Part shown: in pieces, positions 37,142-46,875 of the stretch | How the letters are laid out: every line of letters begins with the position of its first letter | Numbering within the stretch: the stretch's first letter is position 1 | Position numbers and translations under genes: made by a program | The notes under the pieces: model-generated | Database searches by the model: none | Told to the model about the DNA's origin: nothing | What the model saw: only the letters and a program-made list of their open reading frames with translations | Assembly (NCBI GenBank): GCA_021811235.1 | Contig: JAJZPG010000016.1 | Span: 1-64,000 of the forward strand | Reading direction: 5' to 3' | DNA length: 64,000 nucleotides | Source: Pseudomonadota bacterium | GTDB taxonomy: Bacteria > Pseudomonadota > Gammaproteobacteria > Burkholderiales > Thiobacillaceae

Positions 37142-37768
37142 TCAGCCGGCGACCGGCGCCTCCTGGTGCGGGGACTGCGCAAACCAGCCTTCGATCAGGC
37201 TTGCCGCATCCTCCGCGCCCAACCGCGACAGGCTGGAAAACAGCTGCACACTGACGTTTTCCAGTTCGGCCAGTTCCTGGGCAACCCGGCGCAGCGTCAG
37301 CGCCTTCTCGCTATTGGACAGCTTGTCGGCTTTTGACAACAGAATGTGTACCGGCTTGCCTGTCGGGGCAAACCAGTCGAGCATCTGCCGGTCCAGCGGC
37401 GTGAGCGGATGGCGCGCATCCATGATCAACACCATCCCGAGCAAGGGCTCGCGCTCCTGCAGGTAGCGCGACAACAGTCCTTCCCATTTCGCTTTCATGG
37501 CGGGCGGCACCTTGGCGTAGCCGTAGCCGGGCAGGTCGACCAGGAAGACGTCGGGATCCAGCTCGAAAAAATTGATCAGTTGCGTGCGGCCGGGTGTTTT
37601 GGAAGTAAACGCCAGGCGGTTTTTTCGCGTCAACAGATTGATCGCACTCGATTTTCCGGCGTTGGAGCGCCCCGCAAACGCAATTTCGGCGCGGCTGTAA
37701 GGCAAATCGCGCAGCTGGGCGACCGAGGTGTGGAAGTGTGCACGATTGAGCACGGGCTTGGCAGTCAT
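37142..37768 (-). CDS. engB: Ribosome biogenesis GTPase EngB (YsxC/YihA)
   Basis: EngB is an essential GTPase of large ribosomal subunit assembly. The start at 37768 ([15 protein letters not shown]) gives 208 residues. The much longer open frame upstream runs antisense into the cytochrome c4 gene and was rejected. G motifs: G1 [10 protein letters not shown]2 TPGRTQ, G3 DLPGYG, G4 LSKADKL and G5 FSSLSRLG. It is divergent from cytochrome c4. Confidence 0.96.
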   Translation of the reverse strand: MTAKPVLNRAHFHTSVAQLRDLPYSRAEIAFAGRSNAGKSSAINLLTRKNRLAFTSKTPGRTQLINFFELDPDVFLVDLPGYGYAKVPPAMKAKWEGLLSRYLQEREPLLGMVLIMDARHPLTPLDRQMLDWFAPTGKPVHILLSKADKLSNSEKALTLRRVAQELAELENVSVQLFSSLSRLGAEDAASLIEGWFAQSPHQEAPVAG

Positions 37769-37825
37769 ATTAGTTGCCGCTAAACTACCCGTTTTCCCAA
37801 GTTTTGCAAGCCTCAGGAGCTTTTG

Positions 37826-38452
37826 ATGAAACTCGTCGTCTCTCTGGTCGCCGCCCTGGCCGCCACCTCCGCTTTTGCCAATACCCCTGCTGCCGCTCCG
37901 GCCGGCAAAGGCGACCCCAAGGCGGCAGAAGTCATCGTCACCAAGGTTTGCGTCGCGTGCCACACCGCGACCGGCAACAGCACCACTCCGGCCAACCCCA
38001 AGATCGCCGGCCTCAACGCCGAATACATCAACAAGCAGCTCCACAACTTCAAATCGGGCGAGCGCAAGAGCGCCGTGATGGCGGGCATCGTCAAGGACCT
38101 GAACGAACAGGACATGCTCAACCTCGCCGCCTATTTCAGCATGCAGGATCCCAAGCCGGGCACTTCCAAGAACCAGGAACTCGCCCTGCTCGGTCAGAAG
38201 ATCTACCGCGGCGGCGTGCAAGGCGCCGGCGTACCGGCTTGTGCCTCCTGCCACGGCCCGCAGGGCAAGGGCATTCCCACCCAGTTCCCGCGTCTGGCCG
38301 GCCAGCACAGCGACTACATCTACTCGCAGCTGAACGCCTTCCGCGTCGGCACCCGTGCGAACGACGCCGCCAAGATGATGCGCAGCATCGCCGCCAAGAT
38401 GACCGACGCCGACATGAAAGCCGTGGCGTCGTACATTCAGGGCCTGCGTTGA
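37826..38452 (+). CDS. Diheme cytochrome c4
   Basis: A periplasmic diheme electron carrier feeding terminal oxidases. The ATG at 37826 follows a CAGGAG ribosome site. It has a signal peptide ([18 protein letters not shown]) and two class I heme domains with CVACH (near residue 47) and CASCH (near residue 138). Methionine ligand regions are [12 protein letters not shown] and [12 protein letters not shown]. The 208-residue length is typical. It stands just before the cytochrome c maturation genes resB-ccsB. Confidence 0.94.
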   Translation: MKLVVSLVAALAATSAFANTPAAAPAGKGDPKAAEVIVTKVCVACHTATGNSTTPANPKIAGLNAEYINKQLHNFKSGERKSAVMAGIVKDLNEQDMLNLAAYFSMQDPKPGTSKNQELALLGQKIYRGGVQGAGVPACASCHGPQGKGIPTQFPRLAGQHSDYIYSQLNAFRVGTRANDAAKMMRSIAAKMTDADMKAVASYIQGLR

Positions 38453-38521
38453 TCAAGTTCCCGCTCGTCGCCCCCTTCCGGGAGCTTGCGGGTAAACTTA
38501 TCCGACTCGCCTGAGTCGATG

Positions 38522-38548
38522 AAAGGGTGACGCAAGTCACCCTTTTTT
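38522..38548 (+). terminator. Intrinsic terminator after cytochrome c4 gene
   Basis: AAAGGGTGAC and GTCACCCTTT form a 10-bp stem around a GCAA tetraloop, followed by a T-run. It lies 70 bp after the cytochrome c4 stop and about 28 bp before resB. Confidence 0.9.
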
Positions 38549-38575
38549 ACTTGTGCCCTTTAGGGTAGTGCCCCT

Positions 38576-40588
38576 ATGAATACCGCCCCCCATTCCTTCG
38601 GCAAGGCCCTGTTCGAACTGATGAGCTCGATGCGTTTCGCCATCAGCCTGCTGTCGATCCTGGCGGTTGCGTCGATCGTCGGCACCGTGCTGAAGCAGGC
38701 CGAGCCCTACAACAACTACATCATCCAGTTCGGGCCCTTCTGGTTCCAGGTATTCGAAAAGCTGGGGCTGTACGACGTCTACCATGCCAGCTGGTTTCTG
38801 CTCATCCTGACCTTCCTCGTCGTTTCCACCAGCGTTTGCATCTGGCGCAACGCGCCGAATTTCGCGCGCGAGATGAAAAGCTTCCGCGAGCACGTCAGCG
38901 AACAGTCGCTCGCCGCCTTCAAGCACCAGCACGAAGCCGTCACCACGCAGGCTCCCGAAGTGCTTGCCGCCAAGGCGCAAGCCTATCTCGAAGGCCAGGG
39001 CTACAAGGTCAAGAGCCTGCCGCGCGAAGACGGCGTCCTGCTCGCCGCCAAGGCCGGCAGCTGGAACCGGCTCGGCTATTTCCTGGCTCACTCGGCCATC
39101 GTGATGATCTGCATCGGCGGCCTGATGGACGGCAACCTGGTGTTCAAGGCGCAACAACTGCTCGGCACCAAAAAGATCGAGACGCGCGACATCCCGCAAA
39201 GCCAGGTGCCGGCGATTTCGCGCCTGACCCCGTCGAATCCCTCGTTCCGCGGCAGCGTGCAGATTCCCGAGGGTTCCAGCGCCAGCGTCGCCTTCCTCAA
39301 CGTGGCCGACGGCTACCTGGTGCAGGACCTGCCTTTCGTCGTTGGACTGAAGGACTTCCGCATCGAGCATTACTCGACCGGCCAGCCGAAGAGCTTCGAG
39401 AGCGACGTCGAGCTGTTCGACCACGCCGGCAAGAAAATCCGCGAGGCGACCATCGCCGTCAATCACCCGCTCATCCACGACGGCATTGCCATCTACCAGG
39501 CGAGCTTCGCCGACGGCGGCACCCGCCTGACCCTGCGCGGCTGGAATCTGTTCGCCCCCACCGCGGCAAGTTTCCCGGTCGAGGGGACGGTACACCAGAA
39601 CGCCACGCTGACCAGCGCGGCGGGCGACTACACGCTCGAGTTCGTCGACTTCCGCCCCTTCAACATCGAGAACATGGGCGGCGAGATTGCCGACAGCGGC
39701 GACGCCATGAGCGTGCTCGGCGGCAGCCCGGTCAGCGACAACAAGCACCTGCGCAACGTCGGTCCGAGCTTCCAGTACAAGGTTCGCGACGCACGCGGCC
39801 AGGCGCGCGAATTTTCCAACTACATGCTGCCGCTCGAACTCGACGGCCGCTGGTACCTGATGTCGGGGGTGCGCGAGTCGCCCAACGAGGCGTTCCGCTA
39901 CCTGCGCATGCCGCTCGACGCCGACGGCGATATCGACACCTTCATGCGCCTGCGCGGCGCGCTGTTGAACGCGGAGCTGCGCCCGGAAATCGCCGCCCGC
40001 TTCGCCCGCCAGGCGCTGCCGCAGAATGCCTGGGGCACCGAAATCGAGGACAAACTGAAATTCAGCGCCACCCAGGTGCTGGCCCTGTTCGCCGAAGGCG
40101 GCTTCCAGGCGCTGGGGGGGTTCATCGAAACCAAGGTCCCCGAGGCGGAACGCGAAAAAGCCGCCAGCACCTATCTGCGCATCCTCGAACTCGCCGCCTT
40201 CGAGGCACTGCAGGTAGCCAACCGCCAGGCCCATCTTCCCGCACCCAAAGCCGACGACACTACCGGCTGGCTGGTGCGCGACACGCTCAACAGCATGAGC
40301 GACCTGTTCGTCTACGGCGCGCCAATCTACCTGCAGCTGATGTCGTACGACGAGGTCAAGGCGAGCGGCCTGCAGCTCACCCGTTCGCCCGGCAAGAACG
40401 TGGTCTATTTCGGTTCGCTTTTGCTGACGCTCGGCGTATTCTTCATGCTTTACGTGCGCGAGCGCCGGGTGTGGCTGCGCATCAAGCCCGGCAATGCGCT
40501 GCTCGCGATGTCGTCGGCCAAGCACACCATCGATTTCGAAAAAGAATTCACCCAACACGCGCAGGCGCTGGATTCGCTTACACAATAA
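38576..40588 (+). CDS. resB: Cytochrome c biogenesis protein ResB (Ccs1)
   Basis: ResB/Ccs1 with CcsA forms the System II synthetase that delivers heme and ligates it to apocytochromes c. The 670-residue protein has N-terminal helices (MRFAISLLSILAVASIVGTV, WFLLILTFLVVSTSVCIW), a third near residue 165, a large periplasmic domain and a final helix (VVYFGSLLLTLGVFFMLYV). Conserved features include QAEPYNNYIIQFGPFWFQVF near the N-terminus. It is followed 34 bp later by ccsB on the same strand. Confidence 0.94.
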   Translation: MNTAPHSFGKALFELMSSMRFAISLLSILAVASIVGTVLKQAEPYNNYIIQFGPFWFQVFEKLGLYDVYHASWFLLILTFLVVSTSVCIWRNAPNFAREMKSFREHVSEQSLAAFKHQHEAVTTQAPEVLAAKAQAYLEGQGYKVKSLPREDGVLLAAKAGSWNRLGYFLAHSAIVMICIGGLMDGNLVFKAQQLLGTKKIETRDIPQSQVPAISRLTPSNPSFRGSVQIPEGSSASVAFLNVADGYLVQDLPFVVGLKDFRIEHYSTGQPKSFESDVELFDHAGKKIREATIAVNHPLIHDGIAIYQASFADGGTRLTLRGWNLFAPTAASFPVEGTVHQNATLTSAAGDYTLEFVDFRPFNIENMGGEIADSGDAMSVLGGSPVSDNKHLRNVGPSFQYKVRDARGQAREFSNYMLPLELDGRWYLMSGVRESPNEAFRYLRMPLDADGDIDTFMRLRGALLNAELRPEIAARFARQALPQNAWGTEIEDKLKFSATQVLALFAEGGFQALGGFIETKVPEAEREKAASTYLRILELAAFEALQVANRQAHLPAPKADDTTGWLVRDTLNSMSDLFVYGAPIYLQLMSYDEVKASGLQLTRSPGKNVVYFGSLLLTLGVFFMLYVRERRVWLRIKPGNALLAMSSAKHTIDFEKEFTQHAQALDSLTQ

Positions 40589-40622
40589 GCAGCCGCGCCC
40601 GCCTAGTCATCCGGAGGCTCAT

Positions 40623-41762
40623 ATGGAACTCGCCCTCAACCAACCCGCTCCGCTCCTGAAGCGCCTGTCGTGGTTCGACTGGCTGTTCGCCGTCGTCGTC
40701 GCAGCAGGCAGCCTGTTCGCGCTGTCGCGCTTCGGCGAATACATGGACATCTATGAAAAGGCCATCCTGCTGGCAGCGATCCCGTCGCTGGCGGTGTTCG
40801 GCTGGTTCTGGAAACCCTTCCGCCCGCTGTTCCTGGCGGTCGGCGCGATCAGCCTGTTCGCCATCAGCCAGTACCAAGGCAATCTCGCGCGCATGGAAGA
40901 GGCCTTCTTCCTCAAATACCTGATCTCCAGCCAGGCCGCGATCATGTGGATGTGCGCGCTGTTCGGGCTCGCCACGATTGCTTACTGGGGCGGATTGCTG
41001 GGCCGTTCGGGCTTCGTGCTGAAGACCGGCACCAGCCTGACCTGGTCTGCGGTCGCGCTCGGCTTCGTCGGCCTGATGGTGCGCTGGTACGAGTCCTACC
41101 TGATCGGCACCGACGTCGGCCACATTCCGGTGTCCAATCTGTACGAAGTGTTCGTGCTGTTCTGCCTGATCACCGCGATGATGTACCTCTATTACGAGGC
41201 GCGCTACCAGACACGGCAGCTGGGCGCCTTCGTCCTGCTGGTGATCTCGGCGGCGGTCGGCTTCATCCTCTGGTACACCTTCGACCGCGGCGCGCACGAG
41301 ATCCAGCCGCTGGTGCCGGCACTGAAATCCTGGTGGATGAAGCTGCACGTGCCGGCCAACTTCATCGGCTACGGTTCCTTCTCGCTCTCGGCCATGCTGG
41401 GCGTGGGTTACCTGCTGGCACAGCGCGGCATCCTCGCCAGCCGCCTGCCGAAGCTGGAAGTGATCGACGACATGATGTACAAGGCGATCGCGATCGGCTT
41501 CGCCTTCTTCACCATCGCCACCATTCTCGGCGCGATGTGGGCCGCCGAAGCCTGGGGCGGCTACTGGTCATGGGACCCGAAGGAGACCTGGGCGCTGATC
41601 GTATGGCTGAACTACGCCGCCTGGCTCCACATCCGCCTGGTCAAGGGCCTGCGCGGCGCGATGCTGGCCTGGTGGGCCGTGGTAGGCCTGTTCGTCACCA
41701 CCTTCGCCTTCCTCGGCGTCAATATGTTCCTGTCGGGCCTGCACTCCTACGGCGAACTCTAA
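40623..41762 (+). CDS. ccsB: Cytochrome c biogenesis protein CcsA/CcsB (heme handling)
   Basis: The partner of ResB in System II cytochrome c maturation. The ATG at 40623 gives 379 residues with about eight transmembrane helices. The signature tryptophan-rich WWD motif is visible as WAAEAWGGYWSWDPKETWAL, and the flanking heme-ligand histidines lie in HVPANFIGYGSF and AWLHIRLVKG. Longer upstream frames overlap resB and were rejected. It pairs with resB. Confidence 0.95.
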   Translation: MELALNQPAPLLKRLSWFDWLFAVVVAAGSLFALSRFGEYMDIYEKAILLAAIPSLAVFGWFWKPFRPLFLAVGAISLFAISQYQGNLARMEEAFFLKYLISSQAAIMWMCALFGLATIAYWGGLLGRSGFVLKTGTSLTWSAVALGFVGLMVRWYESYLIGTDVGHIPVSNLYEVFVLFCLITAMMYLYYEARYQTRQLGAFVLLVISAAVGFILWYTFDRGAHEIQPLVPALKSWWMKLHVPANFIGYGSFSLSAMLGVGYLLAQRGILASRLPKLEVIDDMMYKAIAIGFAFFTIATILGAMWAAEAWGGYWSWDPKETWALIVWLNYAAWLHIRLVKGLRGAMLAWWAVVGLFVTTFAFLGVNMFLSGLHSYGEL

Positions 41763-41804
41763 GCCTGACGCCCCGGGCGGCCACCCCAGGCCGCCCACGC
41801 TGCC

Positions 41805-42314
41805 ATGCAAAAAAAATGGCTTGTCATCCCGCTGGCGCTGGCCGCCCTCCTGGCCGGCGCCTGGTTCGCGCAAACCGGCCAGTCCGCCGCCCCCCTCTCG
41901 GGGCTGTGGCAAGTCAGCTTTCCCGACGCCTCAGGACGGCCGCAATCGCTGTCCCAATGGCGCGGCCAGGTGCTGGTCGTGAATTTCTGGGCCACCTGGT
42001 GCGCGCCCTGCCGCGAGGAAATGCCGGATTTTGCGGCGTTGCGCGCGCAATATCGTCCCCATGGCGTGGAATTCGTCGGCATCGCCATCGACAACCCGGC
42101 CCAGGTCGCGCAATTCCTGCAGCGGCTGCCGGTCGATTATCCGATCCTGGTCGGCCAAGGCGCCGCCCACACCCTGGCGCGCGAGTTGGGCAATGCGAGC
42201 GGCGCACTTCCCTACACGATCGTGATCGATCGCGACGGCGCTCTCGTCTTGACGCACCTCGGGCGGCTGCCGCGCGGCACGCTCGACGCCACCCTGCGCA
42301 AAATCGGCGCATAG
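41805..42314 (+). CDS. TlpA/ResA-like thiol-disulfide oxidoreductase
   Basis: A membrane-anchored periplasmic thioredoxin-fold protein, probably reducing apocytochrome CxxCH thiols before heme attachment. The 169-residue sequence has an N-terminal signal anchor (WLVIPLALAALLAGAWFAQ) and the active site WATWCAPCREEMP. The cis-Pro region is SGALPYTIVIDRDG. Its place 42 bp after ccsB supports a ResA-type role in the cytochrome c pathway. Confidence 0.88.
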   Translation: MQKKWLVIPLALAALLAGAWFAQTGQSAAPLSGLWQVSFPDASGRPQSLSQWRGQVLVVNFWATWCAPCREEMPDFAALRAQYRPHGVEFVGIAIDNPAQVAQFLQRLPVDYPILVGQGAAHTLARELGNASGALPYTIVIDRDGALVLTHLGRLPRGTLDATLRKIGA

Positions 42315-42373
42315 TTGCGATTTAGCGTCAATATCTAGACAATTTACTTTCATTTACGGCAAACTTCGCCGCC

Positions 42374-42904
42374 ATGACGACTAAACGAACCGGCCGCACC
42401 GCGGCCAAATCGGTCCCCGGTCTGCGTCCCCACGTGCTGGTTCTGCACGGCCCCAACCTCAATTTGCTGGGCAGCCGCGAACCCAAGCACTATGGCCTCG
42501 CCACGCTCGACGACATCAACCGCGCCTTGACCGCCCGCGGCGACGACGCCGGTGCCCAGGTCGAAACCTTCCAGCACAACCACGAAGGCGCGCTGATCGA
42601 CCGCATCCACCAAGCTGCGCGCGACCATGTCGACTTCATCGTCATCAACCCGGCGGGCTACACCCACACCAGCGTCGCCCTGCGCGACGCGCTGGCAGGC
42701 ACCGCCATCCCGTTTGTCGAAGTCCACCTTTCCAACATCTATTCGCGCGAAACCTTCCGCCACCATTCGTATTTCTCCGATCTCGCCGTCGGCGTGATCT
42801 CCGGCCTCGGCGCCCAGGGATACGAACTGGCGCTGGAATACGCGCTGCGCCACCTTCAAGACAGGACCCCCCATGGATCTCAGAAAACTGAAAAAGCTCA
42901 TTGA
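42374..42904 (+). CDS. aroQ: Type II 3-dehydroquinate dehydratase AroQ
   Basis: AroQ dehydrates 3-dehydroquinate in the shikimate pathway. The 176-residue protein has [19 protein letters not shown] (catalytic Tyr), [27 protein letters not shown] and [19 protein letters not shown]. The N-terminus is about 20 residues longer than many homologues. Its 3' end overlaps accB by 32 bp, an arrangement common in proteobacteria. Confidence 0.96.
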   Translation: MTTKRTGRTAAKSVPGLRPHVLVLHGPNLNLLGSREPKHYGLATLDDINRALTARGDDAGAQVETFQHNHEGALIDRIHQAARDHVDFIVINPAGYTHTSVALRDALAGTAIPFVEVHLSNIYSRETFRHHSYFSDLAVGVISGLGAQGYELALEYALRHLQDRTPHGSQKTEKAH

Positions 42905-43322
42905 CCTGGTCGAAGCCTCCGGCATCGCCGAACTGGAAATCACCGAAGGCGAGGAAAAGGTCCGCATCGCCAAGAGCATCGCCGGCGCACCGATGATGAT
43001 GGCGCCGCAGCCGCAGTACATCCAGGCGGGCGCACCCGCGGCCGCAGCGCCGGCTGCAGCCGCGCCCGCCGAGGATGCGGTGCCCGAAGGCCACGTGGTG
43101 CGTTCGCCCATGGTCGGCACCTTCTACCGTGCACCGGCGCCCGGCGCCAAGAACTTTGCCGAAGTCGGCCAGAGCGTGAATGCCGGCGACACGCTGTGCA
43201 TCATCGAGGCGATGAAGCTCCTGAACGAAATCGAAGCGGACCAGGGCGGCGTGATCAAGGCCATCCTGGTCGAGAACGGCCAGCCGGTCGAATACGGCGA
43301 GCCGCTGTTTGTGATTGGTTGA
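42873..43322 (+). CDS. accB: Biotin carboxyl carrier protein of acetyl-CoA carboxylase AccB
   Basis: AccB carries the biotin that moves carboxyl groups in the first step of fatty acid synthesis. The 149-residue protein starts [20 protein letters not shown]. It has an Ala/Pro-rich flexible linker (residues about 55-70) and a C-terminal biotinyl domain with the target lysine in [13 protein letters not shown] and the thumb region [12 protein letters not shown]. It is separated from accC by repeat R1, where most genomes have almost no gap. Confidence 0.97.
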   Translation: MDLRKLKKLIDLVEASGIAELEITEGEEKVRIAKSIAGAPMMMAPQPQYIQAGAPAAAAPAAAAPAEDAVPEGHVVRSPMVGTFYRAPAPGAKNFAEVGQSVNAGDTLCIIEAMKLLNEIEADQGGVIKAILVENGQPVEYGEPLFVIG

Positions 43323-43427
43323 TTGGAGGCAGGGGCTAGGAGCTAGGAGCTAGGGACTAGGGAGAAAGAGGCGCGCGTAGCGCGTCCTTCCCTAACCCCT
43401 AAATCCTAGTCCCTGGCCCCTAAACAC
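43323..43427. repeat. Heptad inverted repeat R1 (accB-accC gap)
   Basis: A left arm of 7-bp units (CTAGGAG, CTAGGAG, CTAGGGA) and a right arm of complementary units (CCCTAAA, TCCTAGT, CCCTGGC) flank a GC-rich palindromic core near GCGCGCGTAGCGCG. It fills the gap between accB and accC, and the accC ATG follows the right arm within a few bases. One of five related copies in this window. Confidence 0.85.
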
Positions 43428-44777
43428 ATGTTCGAAAAAATCCTTATTGCCAACCGCGGCGAGATCGCCCTGAGAATTCAGCGCGCCTGCCGCGAAATGG
43501 GCATCAAGACGGTCGCCGTCTATTCCGAAGCCGACCGCGACGCCAAGTACGTCAAGCTGGCCGACGAATCCGTTTGCATCGGCCCGGCGCCGTCGGCGCA
43601 GAGCTATCTGCACGTGCCGTCGATCATCGCCGCTGCCGAGGTCACCGACGCCGAAGCGATCCACCCCGGCTACGGCTTCCTGTCGGAGAACGCCAACTTC
43701 GCCGAGCGGGTGGAATCGTCCGGCTTCACCTTCATTGGCCCGCGCCCCGACAACATCCGCCTGATGGGCGACAAGGTCGCCGCCAAGCAGGCGATGCTCG
43801 AAGCCAAGGTGCCGTGCGTGCCCGGCTCCGACGGCGCGCTACCCGACGATCCCGATGAAGTCGTCAAGATCGCGCGCGCCATCGGCTATCCCGTCATCAT
43901 CAAGGCGGCCGGCGGCGGCGGCGGCCGCGGCATGCGCGTGGTGCACACCGAAGCCGCGCTGCTGAATGCCGTGACCATGACCAAGACCGAGGCCGGCGCC
44001 GCCTTCGGCAACCCCATGGTCTACATGGAAAAATTCCTGCAGACACCGCGCCACATCGAAATCCAGGTGCTCGCCGACGAGCACGGCAACGCCGTGCACC
44101 TGGGCGAACGCGACTGCTCGATGCAGCGCCGCCACCAGAAGGTGCTGGAAGAGGCCCCCGCGCCCGGACTCGACCCCAAGCTTCGCGACAAGATCGGCGA
44201 GCGCTGCGCCGAAGCCTGCCGCAAGATCGGCTACCGCGGCGCCGGCACCTTCGAGTTCCTCTACGAGAACGGCGAGTTCTACTTCATCGAGATGAACACC
44301 CGGGTTCAGGTCGAACACCCGGTCACCGAGCTCATCACCGGCATCGACATCGTGCAGACGCAGATCCGCGTCGCCGCCGGCGAGAAGCTGCCGTGGAAGC
44401 AGAAGGACATCACCTTCAAGGGCCACGCCGTCGAATGCCGCATCAACGCCGAGCACCCGACGACCTTCGTGCCCAGCCCCGGCAAGCTGACCAACTACCA
44501 CGCCCCCGGCGGCCCCGGCATCCGCGTCGATTCGCACGTCTATCACGGCTATTACGTGCCGCCGCACTATGATTCGATGATCGGCAAGCTGATCGCCTAC
44601 GGCGACACCCGCGACCAGGCGATCGCCCGCATGCGTGGCGCGCTGATGGAAATGGTGGTCGAAGGCATCCAGAGCAACATTCCCTTGCACCAGGAGCTGA
44701 TGCACGACCCCGCCTTCATGGCAGGCGGCACCAGCATCCACTACCTGGAGCACAAGCTGGCCGAGGAGAAGGCTTGA
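43428..44777 (+). CDS. accC: Biotin carboxylase subunit of acetyl-CoA carboxylase AccC
   Basis: AccC carboxylates biotin on AccB using ATP and bicarbonate. The 449-residue ATP-grasp protein begins [20 protein letters not shown], has the glycine-rich loop [14 protein letters not shown], the signature [19 protein letters not shown] and the catalytic [18 protein letters not shown]. The start lies directly behind the right arm of repeat R1, with no purine-rich ribosome site. Confidence 0.97.
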   Translation: MFEKILIANRGEIALRIQRACREMGIKTVAVYSEADRDAKYVKLADESVCIGPAPSAQSYLHVPSIIAAAEVTDAEAIHPGYGFLSENANFAERVESSGFTFIGPRPDNIRLMGDKVAAKQAMLEAKVPCVPGSDGALPDDPDEVVKIARAIGYPVIIKAAGGGGGRGMRVVHTEAALLNAVTMTKTEAGAAFGNPMVYMEKFLQTPRHIEIQVLADEHGNAVHLGERDCSMQRRHQKVLEEAPAPGLDPKLRDKIGERCAEACRKIGYRGAGTFEFLYENGEFYFIEMNTRVQVEHPVTELITGIDIVQTQIRVAAGEKLPWKQKDITFKGHAVECRINAEHPTTFVPSPGKLTNYHAPGGPGIRVDSHVYHGYYVPPHYDSMIGKLIAYGDTRDQAIARMRGALMEMVVEGIQSNIPLHQELMHDPAFMAGGTSIHYLEHKLAEEKA

Positions 44778-44879
44778 GGGGATAGGATTTAGGATCTGGG
44801 GGTTAGGGAATGGGCGCCGACGCTGCACCATCCTCCCCCTAAATCCTAGCTCCTAGCCCCTAGCCCCTAGCCCCTAAAA
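44778..44879. repeat. Heptad inverted repeat R2 (accC-prmA gap)
   Basis: The left arm is degenerate (GGATAGG, ATTTAGG, GGGTTAGGG). The right arm has clear 7-bp units (CCTAGCT, CCTAGCC, CCTAGCC) around a core containing GGGCGCCGACGCTGCACC. The prmA ATG begins right after the right arm. Confidence 0.8.
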
Positions 44880-45770
44880 ATGCCCTGGCAATCCCTTCGC
44901 ATCCACGTCGACTCCAAAGCCGCCGAGCCGCTGTCGGACGCCCTGATGGAAGCAGGCGCGCTGTCGGTTTCGCTGGAGGACGCCGACGCCGGCACGGTCG
45001 ATGAGACGCCACTGTTCGGCGAACCCGATCACCCGACCGCCGAACTGTGGGCACACAGCATCGCCGTGGTACTGCTCGACGCCGATGCCGACGCCCACGC
45101 CATCCTGGCAGCGGCCGCGCAGCAGGCGGGCATCCCGGCGCCGACCGCCTACACGATCGAAACCGTGGCCGACGCCGACTGGGTGCGCCTGACCCAGTCG
45201 CAGTTCGATCCCATTCCGATTTCGCCGCGTCTGTGGATCGTGCCGACCTGGCATGAGGCGCCCGACGACAGCGCGATCAACCTCAAGCTCGACCCCGGCC
45301 TCGCCTTCGGCACCGGCAGTCACCCGACCACGCGGCTGTGTCTGCGCTGGCTCGACGCCCACCTCCAGGGCGGCGAGACGCTGCTCGACTATGGCTGCGG
45401 CTCCGGCATCCTGGCGATCGCCGCCGTCAGACTCGGCGCCGCCCGCGTCGACGGCGTCGACATCGATACGCAGGCGGTCAGCGCCTCGCGCGACAACGCC
45501 TCGCTCAACGAGGTCAGCGCGCATTTCTGTCTGCCGGGCGAACTCGCGCCGGGACAGTACGACGTGGTCGTCGCCAACATCCTCACCAATCCGTTGAAGG
45601 GCATGGCCCCGCTGCTGGCCGGCCGCGTCCGGCCCGGCGGCCGGCTGGTGCTGTCCGGCATCCTCGCCGAACAGGCCGAGGACGTGATGGCGGTCTACCG
45701 CGAATGGTTCGTCTTCGATCCGCCCGCCACCGACGAGGGGTGGGTGCGTCTGACCGGCACCAAACAGTGA
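44880..45770 (+). CDS. prmA: Ribosomal protein L11 methyltransferase PrmA
   Basis: PrmA methylates lysines and the N-terminus of ribosomal protein L11. The 296-residue protein has a small N-terminal L11-recognition domain, then KLDPGLAFGTGSHPTTRLCL, the SAM-binding motif LLDYGCGSGILAIAAVRLGA and VVANILTNPL. Length fits. The stop overlaps the next gene by 4 bp (GTGA). Its start has no Shine-Dalgarno because repeat R2 abuts it. Confidence 0.96.
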   Translation: MPWQSLRIHVDSKAAEPLSDALMEAGALSVSLEDADAGTVDETPLFGEPDHPTAELWAHSIAVVLLDADADAHAILAAAAQQAGIPAPTAYTIETVADADWVRLTQSQFDPIPISPRLWIVPTWHEAPDDSAINLKLDPGLAFGTGSHPTTRLCLRWLDAHLQGGETLLDYGCGSGILAIAAVRLGAARVDGVDIDTQAVSASRDNASLNEVSAHFCLPGELAPGQYDVVVANILTNPLKGMAPLLAGRVRPGGRLVLSGILAEQAEDVMAVYREWFVFDPPATDEGWVRLTGTKQ

Positions 45771-46822
45771 GCTACCGCACCACCTGCCCGAACTGCGCCA
45801 GCGTGTTCCGCCTCGGCGAGGACCAGCTCGGCGCCGCGCAGGGCTGGGTGCAATGCAGTGTATGCGGCACTGCTTTCGATGCGCGCCTGAGCCTGCTGCT
45901 GGAAGACGGCTCGCCCCTGCCGCCGCCCGAACCCGAGCCGGCAGACGTCGCCATGCCGGCGGAGGCTGCGGCGACTGCCGAACCGGAAGCGCACGAAGCC
46001 GCCCCTGCCGAAACCGCGGAACCCGCGCCCGAAGTCAGTCCGTCCCCCACCCCGGCCCCGGAATCCTTTCCGCCCACCGACACCCTGCGCGGCATCGCCC
46101 AGCGCGAAACCACGCCCGATCTGGATTCCATCATCCTCATCGACCCGGATATTCCGGTGCCCGAGGATCCTGGCCCGCTGCCGCAGATCTATCCCGCCCC
46201 CAGCAGCTATCCGCCTGCATCCGCCTCGCCGGCAGAACCCGAAGCATCGCCCCCCGCCGCGGCACCGGCCAGGACGAAGGCCATGCCGGCCGCGCGCATC
46301 GAATATGCCGCGCCCGCGGTCGAGCACACCCGTCCTTTCAGGACGCCTTTGCGGATGCCGTCCTGGGTCTGGGCCGTGGCCAGCGTGCTGCTGGCCATCG
46401 TGCTGCTGGCCCAAACCGCCTATTTCCTGCGCGACACCCTGGTCAGCCGGCTGCCGCAGACCCGCCCCGCCTTCGAGCAGGCCTGCGGCGCGCTCGGCTG
46501 CACGCTTTCCCTGCCGAAGAATCTGGCGCAGTTGCAGATCGTCGGTTCCGATCTGCAGACCGAGGCCAGCGGCCGCCTGAAGCTCACGCTCACCCTAGGT
46601 AACCGTGCCGGCCAAGCCCAGGCCTGGCCGGTCCTGATGCTGACCCTCACCGACCAGCGCAACCGCCCGCTGGCACGGCGCAGCTTTGCCCCCAGCGAAT
46701 ACCTCGGCGACAGCCAGCGCATCGAAGCTGGCATTCCGCCGCGCAGCGAGCAGATCCTGAGCCTGCCGCTGACCGTACGCGGCCCGGCGCCCATGGGTTT
46801 CGACCTGCAACTCGGCTATTGA
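45767..46822 (+). CDS. Zinc-ribbon and DUF3426 domain-containing membrane protein
   Basis: A 351-residue protein of unknown function, start GTG 45767 overlapping the prmA stop. The N-terminus is an MJ0042-type zinc ribbon (CPNCASVFRL then CSVCGTAFDA). Next comes a long Pro/Ala/Glu-rich linker (residues about 50-185), one transmembrane helix (VWAVASVLLAIVLLAQTAYF) and a C-terminal DUF3426 beta domain (LGNRAGQAQAWPVLMLTLTD). The pairing with prmA is common in betaproteobacteria. Confidence 0.85.
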   Translation: MSYRTTCPNCASVFRLGEDQLGAAQGWVQCSVCGTAFDARLSLLLEDGSPLPPPEPEPADVAMPAEAAATAEPEAHEAAPAETAEPAPEVSPSPTPAPESFPPTDTLRGIAQRETTPDLDSIILIDPDIPVPEDPGPLPQIYPAPSSYPPASASPAEPEASPPAAAPARTKAMPAARIEYAAPAVEHTRPFRTPLRMPSWVWAVASVLLAIVLLAQTAYFLRDTLVSRLPQTRPAFEQACGALGCTLSLPKNLAQLQIVGSDLQTEASGRLKLTLTLGNRAGQAQAWPVLMLTLTDQRNRPLARRSFAPSEYLGDSQRIEAGIPPRSEQILSLPLTVRGPAPMGFDLQLGY

Positions 46823-46864
46823 TGCGCCCTGCGCGCGAGGCTGGCCGGGCTGACGCTTCTTCGG

Positions 46865-46870
46865 TATAGT
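46865..46870 (+). promoter_or_regulatory. Candidate -10 element of the glycine-riboswitch transcript
   Basis: TATAGT lies a few bases upstream of the first aptamer, where a transcription start is required. No good -35 was found at 16-18 bp spacing, so this is a tentative call. Confidence 0.4.
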
Positions 46871-46875
46871 GCGCG

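Noticed and set aside
37769-38308. Upstream extension of the engB frame to 388 codons
   Set aside because: The extension is antisense to the cytochrome c4 gene; engB homologues begin at MTAKP-like positions and are about 200 residues.
38836-40659. 607-codon plus-strand frame overlapping resB
   Set aside because: Same strand but a different frame inside resB; Arg/Pro/Ala-rich composition typical of a shadow frame, and resB is a clear family match.
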